A DNA stretch of 64,000 nucleotides from positions 124,001-188,000 of the forward strand of contig NZ_QAYG01000006.1 of NCBI RefSeq assembly GCF_003053845.1, in the 5' to 3' direction. Positions within the stretch are counted from its first letter, which is position 1; every line of letters starts with the position of its first letter. Below the pieces are notes generated by a model. That model was not told the origin of the DNA. It ran no database searches and worked only from the letters and a program-made list of their open reading frames with translations. The DNA comes from Breoghania corrubedonensis. Its GTDB lineage: Bacteria > Pseudomonadota > Alphaproteobacteria > Rhizobiales > Stappiaceae. Below, in pieces: positions 18,652-27,659 of this stretch. Made by a program: the position numbers and the translations under genes.

Positions 18652-19130
18652 TGGACGAAGGGAGGCAGGCTAGTGTTCCTTGCGTCGTCTCGACGAAAGA
18701 CGGCAGGTCGGTCCGTCTACCGCGCGGATGTTCCCTCTGGTTCAACGGCTATTCGGCGCCACGAAAATCAGCCGAAGACGGTCTTCCGCGCTTTCATATT
18801 CGGCGCCTTGATCCGCCCCCGACACCTGAGCCGCGCCAGATTCAGGTCGACTACATTGACGATGATGTCGTCGTGCGCGGTCCGTTTGGAGTTTGCCCGG
18901 TTCAAGCGGATGGTCTGGTTGATGGCGACGATTTCTATTTTCGCGCACGCGGAAACTACTGGTCGCTCTCAATCGGAGGCAACGTTCTGAAGGCTCCCGA
19001 TTGGTACTACGAGGAAGATTATGGCGTCAGGTTTGAGGCGGGCGGGATGTCGATGGACGAAGCGCTCCAGTGCATTCTAAAGGCCGCTCGTCTGTTTCGC
19101 AGCGGTGCCGCAACGATGGAAATGAAGTGA
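18648..19130 (+). CDS. Hypothetical protein coupled to the GNAT gene
   Basis: This 160-residue soluble protein was not recognised. The ATG at 18648 overlaps the GNAT stop codon, so I chose it over an earlier in-frame ATG at 18573 that runs far into the GNAT gene. Visible features are a proline-rich stretch (DPPPTPEPRQ) and aromatic, acidic segments (DGDDFYFRARGNYW, APDWYYEEDYGVRF). There is no signal peptide or membrane segment. The overlap with a GNAT gene suggests a functional pair, possibly enzyme and substrate or an immunity-like partner, but that is speculative. Confidence 0.6.
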   Translation: MMDEGRQASVPCVVSTKDGRSVRLPRGCSLWFNGYSAPRKSAEDGLPRFHIRRLDPPPTPEPRQIQVDYIDDDVVVRGPFGVCPVQADGLVDGDDFYFRARGNYWSLSIGGNVLKAPDWYYEEDYGVRFEAGGMSMDEALQCILKAARLFRSGAATMEMK

Positions 19131-19175
19131 CATTCAACAAAGTCACTCGACAGCACAATCACCAGAGGAACAGAC

Positions 19176-20633
19176 ATGGCATCGAAAGTCATCAAGGGCG
19201 GCACGGTCGTCACCGCGGATCTGACCTACAGAGCGGACGTGAAAATCGAGGGCGACGTGATCGTCGAGATCGGCCCGAACCTGTCCGGCGACGAGGTGCT
19301 GGATGCGACCGGCTGCTACGTCATGCCGGGCGGGATCGATCCGCACACGCATCTGGAAATGCCCTTCATGGGCACCTATTCGACGGATGATTTCGAAAGC
19401 GGCACGCGGGCGGGGCTTGCCGGCGGCACGACCATGGTGGTCGATTTCGCGCTGCCCAACCCCGAACAATCGCTGCTGGAAGCGATCCAGCGCTGGGACA
19501 ACAAGTCGACGCGCGCCAATTGCGACTATTCCTTCCACATGGCGATCACCTGGTGGGGCGAGCAGGTCTTCAACGAGATGGAGACCGTGGTGCGCGAGAA
19601 GGGCATCAACACCTTCAAGCACTTCATGGCGTACAAGGGCGCGCTGATGGTGGATGACGACGAGATGTTCGCCTCGTTCTCGCGCTGCGCCGAGCTTGGC
19701 GCGCTGCCGCTGGTGCATGCGGAAAACGGCGACGTGGTCGCCCAGCTTCAGGCCAAGCTGATGGCCGAGGGCAATAACGGCCCCGAGGCGCATGCCTATT
19801 CGCGCCCGGCGGAAGTGGAGGGCGAGGCCACCAACCGCGCCATCATGATCGCCGATATGGCGGGCGTGCCGGTCTATATCGTGCACACCTCCTGCGAGCA
19901 GTCGCATGAGGCGATCCGGCGCGCCAAGCAGAACGGCATCCGGTGTTATGGCGAGCCGCTCATCCAGCACCTGACGCTGGATGAGAGCGAGTATCAAAGC
20001 GGCGACTGGGACCATTCCGCCCGCCGGGTGATGTCGCCGCCCTTCCGCAACAAGAAGCATCAGGACAGCCTGTGGGCGGGGCTTCAGGCCGGCACGCTGC
20101 AGGTGGTGGCGACCGACCATTGCGCTTTCACTACCGATCAGAAGCGCTACGGCGTGGGCGACTTCACCAAGATCCCGAACGGCACCGGCGGACTGGAAGA
20201 CCGGATGCCGATGTTGTGGACCTACGGGGTTGGCACGGGGCGTCTGACCATGAACGAGTTCGTCGCCGTGACATCGACCAACATCGCCAAGATCCTCAAT
20301 ATCTACCCCAAAAAGGGCGCCGTGCTGGTGGGCGCGGATGCCGATCTCGTCGTGTGGGACCCGGCGAAGGAAAAGACGATCTCGGCCACCTCGCAGCAAT
20401 CGGCCATCGACTACAACGTCTTCGAGGGCAAGCCGGTGAAGGGCCTGCCGCGCTACACGCTGACACGCGGACATGTGGCGATCATGGACGGCGAAATCCG
20501 CACGCAGGAAGGCCACGGCAAGTTCGTGGCGCGCGAGCCGTTCACTGCGGTCAACCGGGCGCTGTCGCAGTGGAAGGAAGTGATGGCACCGCGGAAAGTC
20601 CAGCGGGCGGGCATTCCGGCAAGCGGCGTCTAG
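19176..20633 (+). CDS. hydA: Dihydropyrimidinase
   Basis: This 485-residue amidohydrolase opens the ring of dihydrouracil or dihydrothymine to N-carbamoyl-beta-amino acid, the second step of the pathway. It has the binuclear-metal pattern: His57 and His59 in DPHTHLE, the lysine that is carboxylated in FMAYKG (residue 154), later histidines in LVHAENGD and YIVHTSCEQSH, and the aspartate in ATDHCAF. Length fits the D-hydantoinase/dihydropyrimidinase family. AGAGGAA precedes the ATG. It lies between preTA/rutR and the ABC importer genes. Confidence 0.95.
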   Translation: MASKVIKGGTVVTADLTYRADVKIEGDVIVEIGPNLSGDEVLDATGCYVMPGGIDPHTHLEMPFMGTYSTDDFESGTRAGLAGGTTMVVDFALPNPEQSLLEAIQRWDNKSTRANCDYSFHMAITWWGEQVFNEMETVVREKGINTFKHFMAYKGALMVDDDEMFASFSRCAELGALPLVHAENGDVVAQLQAKLMAEGNNGPEAHAYSRPAEVEGEATNRAIMIADMAGVPVYIVHTSCEQSHEAIRRAKQNGIRCYGEPLIQHLTLDESEYQSGDWDHSARRVMSPPFRNKKHQDSLWAGLQAGTLQVVATDHCAFTTDQKRYGVGDFTKIPNGTGGLEDRMPMLWTYGVGTGRLTMNEFVAVTSTNIAKILNIYPKKGAVLVGADADLVVWDPAKEKTISATSQQSAIDYNVFEGKPVKGLPRYTLTRGHVAIMDGEIRTQEGHGKFVAREPFTAVNRALSQWKEVMAPRKVQRAGIPASGV

Positions 20634-20643
20634 CGGCGGGCGG

Positions 20644-21141
20644 ATGGCAGGCGGGGAGGCTGCTGCGGAACTTGACGCGCGCTGCGCCGTCCTGCGGCAC
20701 GTTCTGGCCTATCTGGCGGCGGTGTTCGTGGTCGCCGTCGCGCTGTCGGTGGTCATCCACACGATGCTCACCTTCGAGCGTTTCGGCCCGCCGCCGCCCT
20801 TTTCCGCGCTGGGGCTTCGCCAGTTCCTGGAGCTTGCCAGCGCGATTGCGGGGCTTGGCTGGATCGGGGTTGCGCCGGTCACGTGGGTTCTGCTCGCCAG
20901 GGGGTGGCGGGGCTGGCCGGCCTTCGCGCTGGCGGGGCTCGGTTACGCCGTCGCGCTCGCGGGTATCGCGTTGTTTTCGGCGGGGAGGGGAATGGCGGTT
21001 CGCGATGCCCTCTATCTTCTGGCGGTCCTGTCGGGCGGGCTTTCAGTGATCCTGGTGCCGGCCAATTTCGTCTACTGGGCGCTGGCGATCCATTCCGCGA
21101 CGCTCGGGCTCTGGCCGCGAATTTGCAGGAAGCGGAGGTGA
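20644..21141 (+). CDS. Small integral membrane protein of unknown function
   Basis: This 165-residue protein has four likely membrane segments (beginning near residues 20, 57, 84 and 121) and a basic C-terminus (RICRKRR). It starts ten bases after the dihydropyrimidinase stop, so it is probably cotranscribed, and is followed by the ABC importer genes. I found no family signature. It might assist transport or be an unrelated passenger. Confidence 0.6.
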   Translation: MAGGEAAAELDARCAVLRHVLAYLAAVFVVAVALSVVIHTMLTFERFGPPPPFSALGLRQFLELASAIAGLGWIGVAPVTWVLLARGWRGWPAFALAGLGYAVALAGIALFSAGRGMAVRDALYLLAVLSGGLSVILVPANFVYWALAIHSATLGLWPRICRKRR

Positions 21142-21228
21142 GGTGAGCCCCTTGGAAATGAAGCGGCAGGCCCCTTTCGAGAACAAGGCGGCGTTGGTCC
21201 GCGCAACCGGTGAAATGGGAACGACAAC

Positions 21229-22074
21229 GTGACGACGAGTGCAGCACAAAGCCGGACACCGGCGGGCGCGGGAGAGGCTCGCGGCCTGGCGGCGCGTGCC
21301 AGCGTGATCGAGGCGAGGGATCTCTCGCTCACCTTCGAGACCTCCGACGGCCCGGTTCACGCCCTGTCGAACATCGCGCTTGATGTGGCGCGCGGCGAGT
21401 TCGTGTCGTTCATCGGGCCGTCGGGCTGCGGCAAGACCACGCTTTTGCGCGTCATCGCGGATCTGGAACAGCCGACATCCGGGCGTATCACGGTCAATGG
21501 CGGCACGCCGGAGCAGGCGCGGCTCGACCGCTCTTACGGCTATGTCTTTCAGGCGGCAGGGCTCTATCCCTGGCGCACGATCGCCGGCAACATCGCCCTG
21601 CCGCTGGAGATCATGGGGTTTTCGAAGGCCGAGCGGCAAAAGCGCATCGCAAAGAACCTGGAGCTGGTGAACCTCTCAGGGTTTGAACGCAAGTTCCCCT
21701 GGCAGCTTTCCGGCGGCATGCAGCAGCGCGCCTCCATCGCCCGCGCGCTGTCGTTCGATCCCGATCTGCTGCTGATGGACGAGCCCTTCGGCGCGCTCGA
21801 CGAGATCGTGCGCGATCACCTGAACGAGCAGTTGCTGAAGCTCTGGGCGAAGACGGAGAAGACGGTGGTCTTCGTCACCCACTCGATCCCCGAAGCGGTG
21901 TTCCTGTCGACCAAGATCGTGGTGATGAGCCCGCGTCCGGGGCGGATCCACGACATCATCGAGAGCGACCTGCCGAGGGAGAGGGATCTGGATATCCGCG
22001 AAACGCCGGAATTCCTGGAGATCGCGCATCGGGTGCGCGAAGGCTTGCGTGCGGGGCACAGTTATGAGGATTGA
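21229..22074 (+). CDS. ABC transporter ATP-binding protein, probable pyrimidine importer
   Basis: This 281-residue SsuB/TauB-like ATPase should energise uptake of a nucleobase or related compound. Walker A is GPSGCGKTT, the signature LSGGMQQR, Walker B LLLMDEPFGALDE and the switch histidine is in VTHSIPEA. About 25 low-complexity residues precede the ABC domain. The start is GTG with only a moderate ribosome-binding site (GGGAACGAC). It is separated from its two permease genes by a 438-base gap full of repeats, which is unusual for one operon. Confidence 0.9.
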   Translation: MTTSAAQSRTPAGAGEARGLAARASVIEARDLSLTFETSDGPVHALSNIALDVARGEFVSFIGPSGCGKTTLLRVIADLEQPTSGRITVNGGTPEQARLDRSYGYVFQAAGLYPWRTIAGNIALPLEIMGFSKAERQKRIAKNLELVNLSGFERKFPWQLSGGMQQRASIARALSFDPDLLLMDEPFGALDEIVRDHLNEQLLKLWAKTEKTVVFVTHSIPEAVFLSTKIVVMSPRPGRIHDIIESDLPRERDLDIRETPEFLEIAHRVREGLRAGHSYED

Positions 22075-22208
22075 GGGCGTGCTTTGGGTTGCGCAAGGGG
22101 CGGTTCGTCCTCGCTGTCTGCCTCCACTCGATGTCATCCCGGCCCCATTTATTAAGTTTGGGCCGGAATTCAGCATCCCGCGGCGGGGGCCGATGCGTTC
22201 GATCAACG

Positions 22209-22290
22209 ATGCCCGGCGCAGTCCGGGTGATCCAATCGGGCGTGCGACGCATCGGGGCGGCGCTGGATTGCCCGGACTGCGCCGGGCAAT
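22209..22290. repeat. Paired palindromes of the ATTGCCCGG family
   Basis: ATGCCCGG...CCGGGTGAT (22209-22231) is followed 36 bases later by ATTGCCCGG...CCGGGCAAT (22267-22290). The same pair in the same order occurs at 58296-58378. Confidence 0.8.
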
Positions 22291-22364
22291 GACGGTGGAG
22301 AGAGCGGGCCGGGATGACATCGAATGTGTGGCTGGCTTTGTTCGTTTGCGGCTGGCGCCAATCA

Positions 22365-22477
22365 CCTCTCCCATGGGGAGAGGTCGACGCAAAGCGTCGG
22401 GTGATGGGATGGGATGTTTCGTGGATACGGATGACCCGACACCCCTCACCCCAGCCCTCTCCCCAAGGGAGAGGGGG
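22365..22477. repeat. 113-bp dispersed repeat with palindromic ends
   Basis: The left end CCTCTCCCATGGGGAGAGG and right end CCCTCTCCCCAAGGGAGAGG plus GGG are hairpins. A homologous copy of the same length lies at 57366-57478, sharing the hairpins, GCGTCGGGT and the central GTGGATACGGATG-like segment in partly inverted form. Together with the paired palindromes it fills the 22075-22512 gap between the ATPase and permease genes. Confidence 0.8.
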
Positions 22478-22512
22478 CTAGTTCGGGATTTGCTGGAGCG
22501 GAGGGCCGCCGC

Positions 22513-23394
22513 ATGACCCGCCTCTTTTCCGGCCGCACCGGCCCCGTGTTCGTCGTCGTCCTCGCGATCATCGCGATCTGGTATGCGGCGGCCGTGTATC
22601 TCAACGCGCCGTTCCAGCGCGATACCTATGCACGCGCCAAGCAGGCGGATGTACCGGTGACGCAGCTGGTCACCGATACGCTCAATCAGGACCGGCCCGT
22701 TCTGCCCGCGCCCCATCAGGTGGCGGAGGAGATCTGGCAGACGACCGTGATGAAGTCCGTCACGTCGAAGCGCTCGCTCGTCTATCACGCGGGCGTCACG
22801 CTTTCCTCCACGCTTCTGGGCTTCGTCATCGGCACGGTGCTGGGCGTTCTGCTCGCCGTCGGCATCGTGCACAGCCGCGTGCTCGACAAGTCGCTGATGC
22901 CGTGGGTGATCTCCTCGCAGACGATCCCGATCCTGGCGATCGCGCCGATGATCATCGTGGTCTTGAACGCCATCGGCATATCGGGGCTCCTGCCCAAGGC
23001 GTTCATCTCCACCTATCTGTCGTTCTTTCCCGTCACCGTGGGCATGGTGAAGGGGCTGAGATCGCCGGAAATCCTGCATCTCGACCTCATGCGCACCTAC
23101 AACGCCTCGAAGACCCAGGTGTTCTGGAAACTCCGGTTTCCCTACGCGGTGCCCTACCTCTTCACCTCGATGAAGGTGGCGGTGGCGGCCTCGCTGGTCG
23201 GTGCCATCGTCGGCGAATTGCCGACAGGCGCGGTCGCCGGGCTCGGCGCGCGGCTGCTTTCGGGCTCCTATTACGGGCAGACGGTGCAGATCTGGTCGGC
23301 GCTGATCGCGGCCTCCGTCATGGCCGCCGTGCTGGTGGCGCTGGTCGGGATCGCCAACGGAATCGTGCTCAAGCGGATGGGGATGGCGCGATGA
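22513..23394 (+). CDS. ABC transporter permease 1, probable pyrimidine importer
   Basis: This 293-residue permease has an N-terminal membrane helix (VFVVVLAIIAIWYAAAVYL), a periplasmic stretch of about 60 residues, then the five-helix BPD_transp_1 core. The cytoplasmic coupling loop is DLMRTYNASKTQVFWKLRFP. Its stop overlaps the next permease start (ATGA), so the two are translated together and probably form a heterodimer. Family placement is with SsuC/TauC and THI5-type transporters. Confidence 0.88.
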   Translation: MTRLFSGRTGPVFVVVLAIIAIWYAAAVYLNAPFQRDTYARAKQADVPVTQLVTDTLNQDRPVLPAPHQVAEEIWQTTVMKSVTSKRSLVYHAGVTLSSTLLGFVIGTVLGVLLAVGIVHSRVLDKSLMPWVISSQTIPILAIAPMIIVVLNAIGISGLLPKAFISTYLSFFPVTVGMVKGLRSPEILHLDLMRTYNASKTQVFWKLRFPYAVPYLFTSMKVAVAASLVGAIVGELPTGAVAGLGARLLSGSYYGQTVQIWSALIAASVMAAVLVALVGIANGIVLKRMGMAR

Positions 23395-24560
23395 GGGGGA
23401 CCATGGAACGGGCCCTGCCGATGGCGGCCGGCGCGGCTGCGGTGTTCGGGCTGGTGCTGCCGCTGTTTGCCGGCGAGGCCGGGACGGTTTCGACGTGGAG
23501 CGAAACCGGCGTGCTGGTCTTCGCGCTCGCGGTACTGGTGATGGCGGGGGAGAATTTGCTCGGGGTCGTGGCGCAAGGGAAGGGGGTGTCGGGTGCCTCC
23601 TGGTTCCAGGGTCCCTCCGGCGACATGATCATCGCTGTCATTGCCCATTTCGGCGCCTGGGTTCTGCTCTCCGCGCTGGGCGGTCATTCTGGCGAGGCCG
23701 CAGGCGGGTTCTGGGCGCTGTTCATCGCCGCCTGGCTGACGGGCTGGCTGTTTGTCCAGCGGCTGGCGAACAGGAAGTTCGCGTCGAAGGCGGTCCAGCG
23801 GCTCGCGGGCATCGCGATCCCGCTGCTCTTCGGCGTGTGGGTGCTGATCGCCTGGCAGGCGCTCGTCACCGGCTTCGGCGTGCCGAAGGTGCTGCTGCCG
23901 GCGCCAAGCGAAATCTGGGTGCGGCTCATCCATGGTTTCCCGACGCCGCTGTGGCCGGATTTCCGCCAGACCTTCCTGAAGGCCGTGCTGATCGGCTACG
24001 GCTTGGGCTGCGGGTCGGGCTTTCTTGTCGCGCTGCTGGTCGTCCGGGTGGATTTCCTCAGGCGCGGGCTGCTGCCCGTCGGAAACCTCGTTTCCGCGCT
24101 TCCCATCGTCGGTGTCGCGCCGATCATGGTGATGTGGTTCGGCTTCGACTGGCAATCGAAGGCCGCCGTCGTCATCATCATGACCTTCTTTCCGATGCTG
24201 GTGAACACGGTCGCGGGGTTGGCTGCCTCCGATCACATGCAGCGCGATCTGATGCGCACCTATGCCGCCTCGCACTGGCAGACGCTCGTGAAGCTCAGGC
24301 TTCCGCAGGCGCTGCCTTTCATTTTCAATGCCCTGAAGATCAATTCAACATTGGCTCTGATCGGGGCTATCGTTGCGGAATTTTTCGGGACGCCGACGGT
24401 GGGCATGGGCTTTCGCATCTCGACCGAAGTCGGCCGCATGAATGTCGACATGGTCTGGGCCGAGATCGCCGTCGCGGCGCTCGCCGGCTCGCTGTTCTAC
24501 GGGTTGATGACGCTGTTGGAGAGGGTTTTCACGTTCTGGCATCCATCGTTCCGCACATAA
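23391..24560 (+). CDS. ABC transporter permease 2, with extended N-terminus
   Basis: This 389-residue permease carries the SsuC-like core in its C-terminal 260 residues (VPKVLLPAPSEIWVRL, coupling loop DLMRTYAASHWQTLVKLRLP). About 120 extra N-terminal residues hold three or four additional membrane segments, unlike the usual 250-280-residue family member. ATG 23391 overlaps the upstream stop; ATG 23403 is an alternative. It is followed 44 bases later by the binding-protein gene. Confidence 0.87.
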   Translation: MRGTMERALPMAAGAAAVFGLVLPLFAGEAGTVSTWSETGVLVFALAVLVMAGENLLGVVAQGKGVSGASWFQGPSGDMIIAVIAHFGAWVLLSALGGHSGEAAGGFWALFIAAWLTGWLFVQRLANRKFASKAVQRLAGIAIPLLFGVWVLIAWQALVTGFGVPKVLLPAPSEIWVRLIHGFPTPLWPDFRQTFLKAVLIGYGLGCGSGFLVALLVVRVDFLRRGLLPVGNLVSALPIVGVAPIMVMWFGFDWQSKAAVVIIMTFFPMLVNTVAGLAASDHMQRDLMRTYAASHWQTLVKLRLPQALPFIFNALKINSTLALIGAIVAEFFGTPTVGMGFRISTEVGRMNVDMVWAEIAVAALAGSLFYGLMTLLERVFTFWHPSFRT

Positions 24561-24604
24561 AACAAAAGGGACGGGTTTGCCGAAACCAGAGGGAGAATGA
24601 GGAC

Positions 24605-25606
24605 ATGAGGAAAGTATTGTGGGGTGCCGTGGCACTGGCGGCCGGGTTCGGCATGGCGAATGCGGGTGTATCCGGGGCGCAGGCCGCGGACGCGGTGACG
24701 CTGCAGCTCAAATGGGTCACCCAGGCGCAGTTCGGCGGCTATTACGTCGCCAAGGACAAGGGGTTTTATGAGGACGAGGGCCTCGACGTCACGATCAAGC
24801 CGGGCGGCCCGGACATCGCGCCGCCGCAGGTGATCGCGGGCGGCGGGGCCGATGTTGTTGTCGACTGGATGCCCTCGGCGCTGGCGTCGCGCGAAAAGGG
24901 CGTGCCGCTGGTCAACATCGCCCAGCCGTTCAAGAAATCCGGCATGATGCTGACATGTCTCAAGGAGAGCGGCGTCAAGACCCCCGACGACTTCAAGGGC
25001 AAGACGCTGGGCGTGTGGTTCTACGGCAATGAATATCCGTTCCTGTCGTGGATGGCACATCTGAAGATCCCGACCGACGGCGGTCCGGACGGCGTCAAGG
25101 TGCTGAAGCAGGGCTTCAACGTCGATCCGCTTTTGCAGAAGCAGGCGGCCTGCATCTCCACCATGACCTACAACGAATATTGGCAGGTGATCGACGCCGG
25201 CATTTCCGAGGACGATCTCGTCGTCTTCAAGTACGAGGACCAGGGCGTCGCGACGCTGGAAGACGGGCTCTACGTGCTGGAGAAGAACCTCGACGATCCC
25301 GCCTTCGTCGACAAGATGGCGCGTTTCGTGAAGGCGTCGATGAAGGGCTGGGAATATGCCCGCGAGCACCCGGACGAGGCGGCGGACATCGTTTTGGAAA
25401 ACGACGCCACCGGCGCGCAGACCGAAAAGCACCAGCGCCGGATGATGCGCGAGATCAACAAGCTGACCGAGGGCTCCGACGGCGCGCTGGATGAGGCCGA
25501 TTACAAGCGCACGGTCGAGACGCTGCTGTCGGGCGGTTCCGATCCGGTCATCACCAAGGAGCCGGAAGGCGCCTGGTCGCAGGTCGTCACGGACAAGGCG
25601 CTGTGA
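24605..25606 (+). CDS. NMT1/THI5-like substrate-binding protein, probable pyrimidine importer
   Basis: This 333-residue periplasmic protein has a signal peptide (MRKVLWGAVALAAGFGMANA, cleaved near SGAQA-A). The family signature LQLKWVTQAQFGGYYVAKDK follows, then FYEDEGLDVTIKPGG. Relatives bind hydroxymethylpyrimidine or other heterocycles. No thiamine riboswitch is visible upstream, and the pathway neighbours favour uracil, thymine or a dihydropyrimidine as ligand. GGGAGAATGAGGAC precedes the ATG. A hairpin terminator follows. Confidence 0.9.
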   Translation: MRKVLWGAVALAAGFGMANAGVSGAQAADAVTLQLKWVTQAQFGGYYVAKDKGFYEDEGLDVTIKPGGPDIAPPQVIAGGGADVVVDWMPSALASREKGVPLVNIAQPFKKSGMMLTCLKESGVKTPDDFKGKTLGVWFYGNEYPFLSWMAHLKIPTDGGPDGVKVLKQGFNVDPLLQKQAACISTMTYNEYWQVIDAGISEDDLVVFKYEDQGVATLEDGLYVLEKNLDDPAFVDKMARFVKASMKGWEYAREHPDEAADIVLENDATGAQTEKHQRRMMREINKLTEGSDGALDEADYKRTVETLLSGGSDPVITKEPEGAWSQVVTDKAL

Positions 25607-25635
25607 AGGCAGCTTGATGTGAAATGCCTGAATGG

Positions 25636-25662
25636 CGGGCGCTGTGTGGAAAACAGCGCCCG
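25636..25662 (+). terminator. Hairpin terminator of the pyrimidine importer operon
   Basis: CGGGCGCTG and CAGCGCCCG form a perfect 9-bp stem with a 9-base loop, 30 bases after the binding-protein stop. The following sequence has only scattered T, so it may be a weak intrinsic terminator. Confidence 0.6.
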
Positions 25663-25771
25663 TCGTATTCTTCCTGATCCTGTATGTCGTTGCGGCAGCG
25701 GGAGATATTGCGTAATCCATTCGTGCTTTCGGTTGAAAGCGCCATTCATTTTCGAATCCGCCAAGGACGCC

Positions 25772-26212
25772 ATGGATCTTGTACGGTTGATTTACACCAG
25801 CGTTGCCGTGCGTGAAATGCGGTCCGAAGACCTTGATGACATTCTCGCGGTTTCGCTGTCACGCAATGCTGCGATGAACATTACCGGGCTGCTTGTCCAC
25901 TACACCGAGACGAGCGAGTTCATGCAGCTTCTGGAAGGCGCGCGGGATGACGTTCTCGCGCTCTTTCATGGTTCCATAGCGAAAGATCCGCGCCATCGTT
26001 CGGTCGAGATCTTTCACTTGGAAGACGGCGCTGAGCGGCTTTGCCCGGATTGGCGGATGTCGTTCTGCCTCGAACGCCACGGCGGACTGAAGGAGCGGAC
26101 CGGACTATCCGGGTTCGTTCGTCACGGCGAGCTTTCCGACATGCGTGCCGGGTTCGCCCGCCGCCTGATGATCGCCTACCGCGAAGAGATCATGCGCCGC
26201 GACACCGTGTGA
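25772..26212 (+). CDS. BLUF-domain blue-light photoreceptor
   Basis: This 146-residue protein is essentially one BLUF domain, which binds FAD and senses blue light. The start MDLVRLIYTSVA places the key tyrosine at residue 8. The flavin-contacting asparagines are N32 and N36 in RNAAMNITGLL, the glutamine is Q52 in FMQLLEG, and the W94/M96 pair is in PDWRMSF. AAGGA precedes ATG 25772; an upstream in-frame extension is rejected because it runs into the terminator. No output domain is attached, so it probably signals through a protein partner. Confidence 0.92.
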   Translation: MDLVRLIYTSVAVREMRSEDLDDILAVSLSRNAAMNITGLLVHYTETSEFMQLLEGARDDVLALFHGSIAKDPRHRSVEIFHLEDGAERLCPDWRMSFCLERHGGLKERTGLSGFVRHGELSDMRAGFARRLMIAYREEIMRRDTV

Positions 26213-26321
26213 TGCCACCCGCTGCCGCGCCCCACAGCGCGGCGTCCGTGAGAACTGGCGCTGCTGTCGCTAGGTCATATTGTATCTTTGAAATGTATCA
26301 GGGCGCGGATAGCATGACGGC

Positions 26322-27647
26322 ATGAATCCGTTCCTTCTCATCGCCTTGTATGTAGCCGTGACACTTGCGCCTCTGGGTCTTTCCCTCTGGTCGGGGAATG
26401 GCCCGCGCAGCTTCGGTGATGAGCTGGCGTCGGGGGCGGGAATGACTGCGCTGGTCATTATCCTGGTGGAGTTCGTCCTGTCCGGCCGTTTCCGGCTGAT
26501 CTCGCGGCGTATCGGATCGGACGTGACGATGCGGATGCACCAGTTGTTCGCCCGCACGGCGCTCGTCCTCGCGCTGCTGCATCCCTTCCTCTATCAGGCA
26601 CCCTTCGCGCCGGCCCGTCCCTGGGATACCGCGCGCGCCGAAACGCTTTTCTACCGGATCGACTTCCTGACGACAGGGACCATCGCCTGGGTGCTTCTCA
26701 TTCCTTTCGTGCTGCTCGCGGTCGCGCGCGACGGCCTGCCGTTTCGATATGAAGTCTGGCGGGCGCTGCATGGCGGCGGCGCGGCGGCGATCGCGGCCGC
26801 GGCCGGTTATCACGCCCTTGTCGGCGGTCGCTATTCAGCCGATCCCGTGCTGGGTGCCTTCTGGCTGGTGCTGATCGCGGCGGCTTTCGTCTCGCTGGCC
26901 GTCGTCTATGTCGTGAAGCCGCTGGCGCAGCTTCGCCATCGCTACCGCGTGGTGGCGGTGACGCCGGTCGCGGAGCGGACGTGGGAGGTCGATATCGTGC
27001 CCGAGGCGCAGGGGGCGGGCATGGATTTCAAGGCCGGGCAGTTCGCCTGGCTCAACATCGGCCACAGTCCGTTCTCGCTTCGCGAAAATCCGTTCTCCAT
27101 TTCCTCCGCTCCGGCCAATCGGCGGCGCATCTCCTTTCTGATCAAGGAGGTGGGGGACTTTACCCGCACGCTCGGTGCCGTGCGGCCCGGCACGATTGCC
27201 TATCTCGACGGACCGCACGGGCACCTGACCATCGCGGCGCGCAAGGAGCCGGGTGTGGTGCTGATCGCCGGCGGCGTCGGGCTGGCACCGCTCATGGCGA
27301 TCGCTCGTCAGGCACGCGCGTCGGGCGATCCGCGACCGTTCGTGCTCCTCTATGGCAACCGGAGCGAGCGCCAGATCGCCTGTCGTGGGGAGCTGGACGC
27401 CATGGCGCGCGATATGGCGTCCTTCACGGTGGTGCATGTCCTGAGCGAGCCGCCACCCGGCTGGCAGGGCGCGCGCGGCCTTGTCACGCGGGAGGTGATC
27501 GCAGATGCCTGCGGCGGGACGATCCGGCCGGACTGGCTGCATGTCCTGTGCGGCCCGGCGGCGATGATTACCGGCGTGGAACGAACGCTGCGGGCCGGCG
27601 GCGTGCCCGCCCGAGCCGTCCTGTGCGAACGTTTCACCTATGACTGA
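26322..27647 (+). CDS. Ferric-reductase-like transmembrane flavoprotein
   Basis: This 441-residue protein has an N-terminal membrane half (about residues 5-205, roughly six helices). Two histidine pairs typical of haem ligands are in MRMHQLFARTALVLALLHPF and RALHGGG...GYHALVGG. The cytoplasmic C-terminal half is a ferredoxin-reductase module: FAD-binding RENPFSISSAP and NAD(P)-binding GGVGLAPLMAIARQ, ending CGPAAMITGVE. It should move electrons from NAD(P)H across the membrane to iron or another acceptor. The BLUF gene ends 109 bases upstream and a possible small membrane peptide gene follows. Confidence 0.88.
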   Translation: MNPFLLIALYVAVTLAPLGLSLWSGNGPRSFGDELASGAGMTALVIILVEFVLSGRFRLISRRIGSDVTMRMHQLFARTALVLALLHPFLYQAPFAPARPWDTARAETLFYRIDFLTTGTIAWVLLIPFVLLAVARDGLPFRYEVWRALHGGGAAAIAAAAGYHALVGGRYSADPVLGAFWLVLIAAAFVSLAVVYVVKPLAQLRHRYRVVAVTPVAERTWEVDIVPEAQGAGMDFKAGQFAWLNIGHSPFSLRENPFSISSAPANRRRISFLIKEVGDFTRTLGAVRPGTIAYLDGPHGHLTIAARKEPGVVLIAGGVGLAPLMAIARQARASGDPRPFVLLYGNRSERQIACRGELDAMARDMASFTVVHVLSEPPPGWQGARGLVTREVIADACGGTIRPDWLHVLCGPAAMITGVERTLRAGGVPARAVLCERFTYD

Positions 27648-27659
27648 GGAGCCTCGTGC

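Noticed and set aside
21142-21228. Thiamine riboswitch before the NMT1/THI5-type importer
   Set aside because: No CUGAGA core or matching helices are visible in the short leader.
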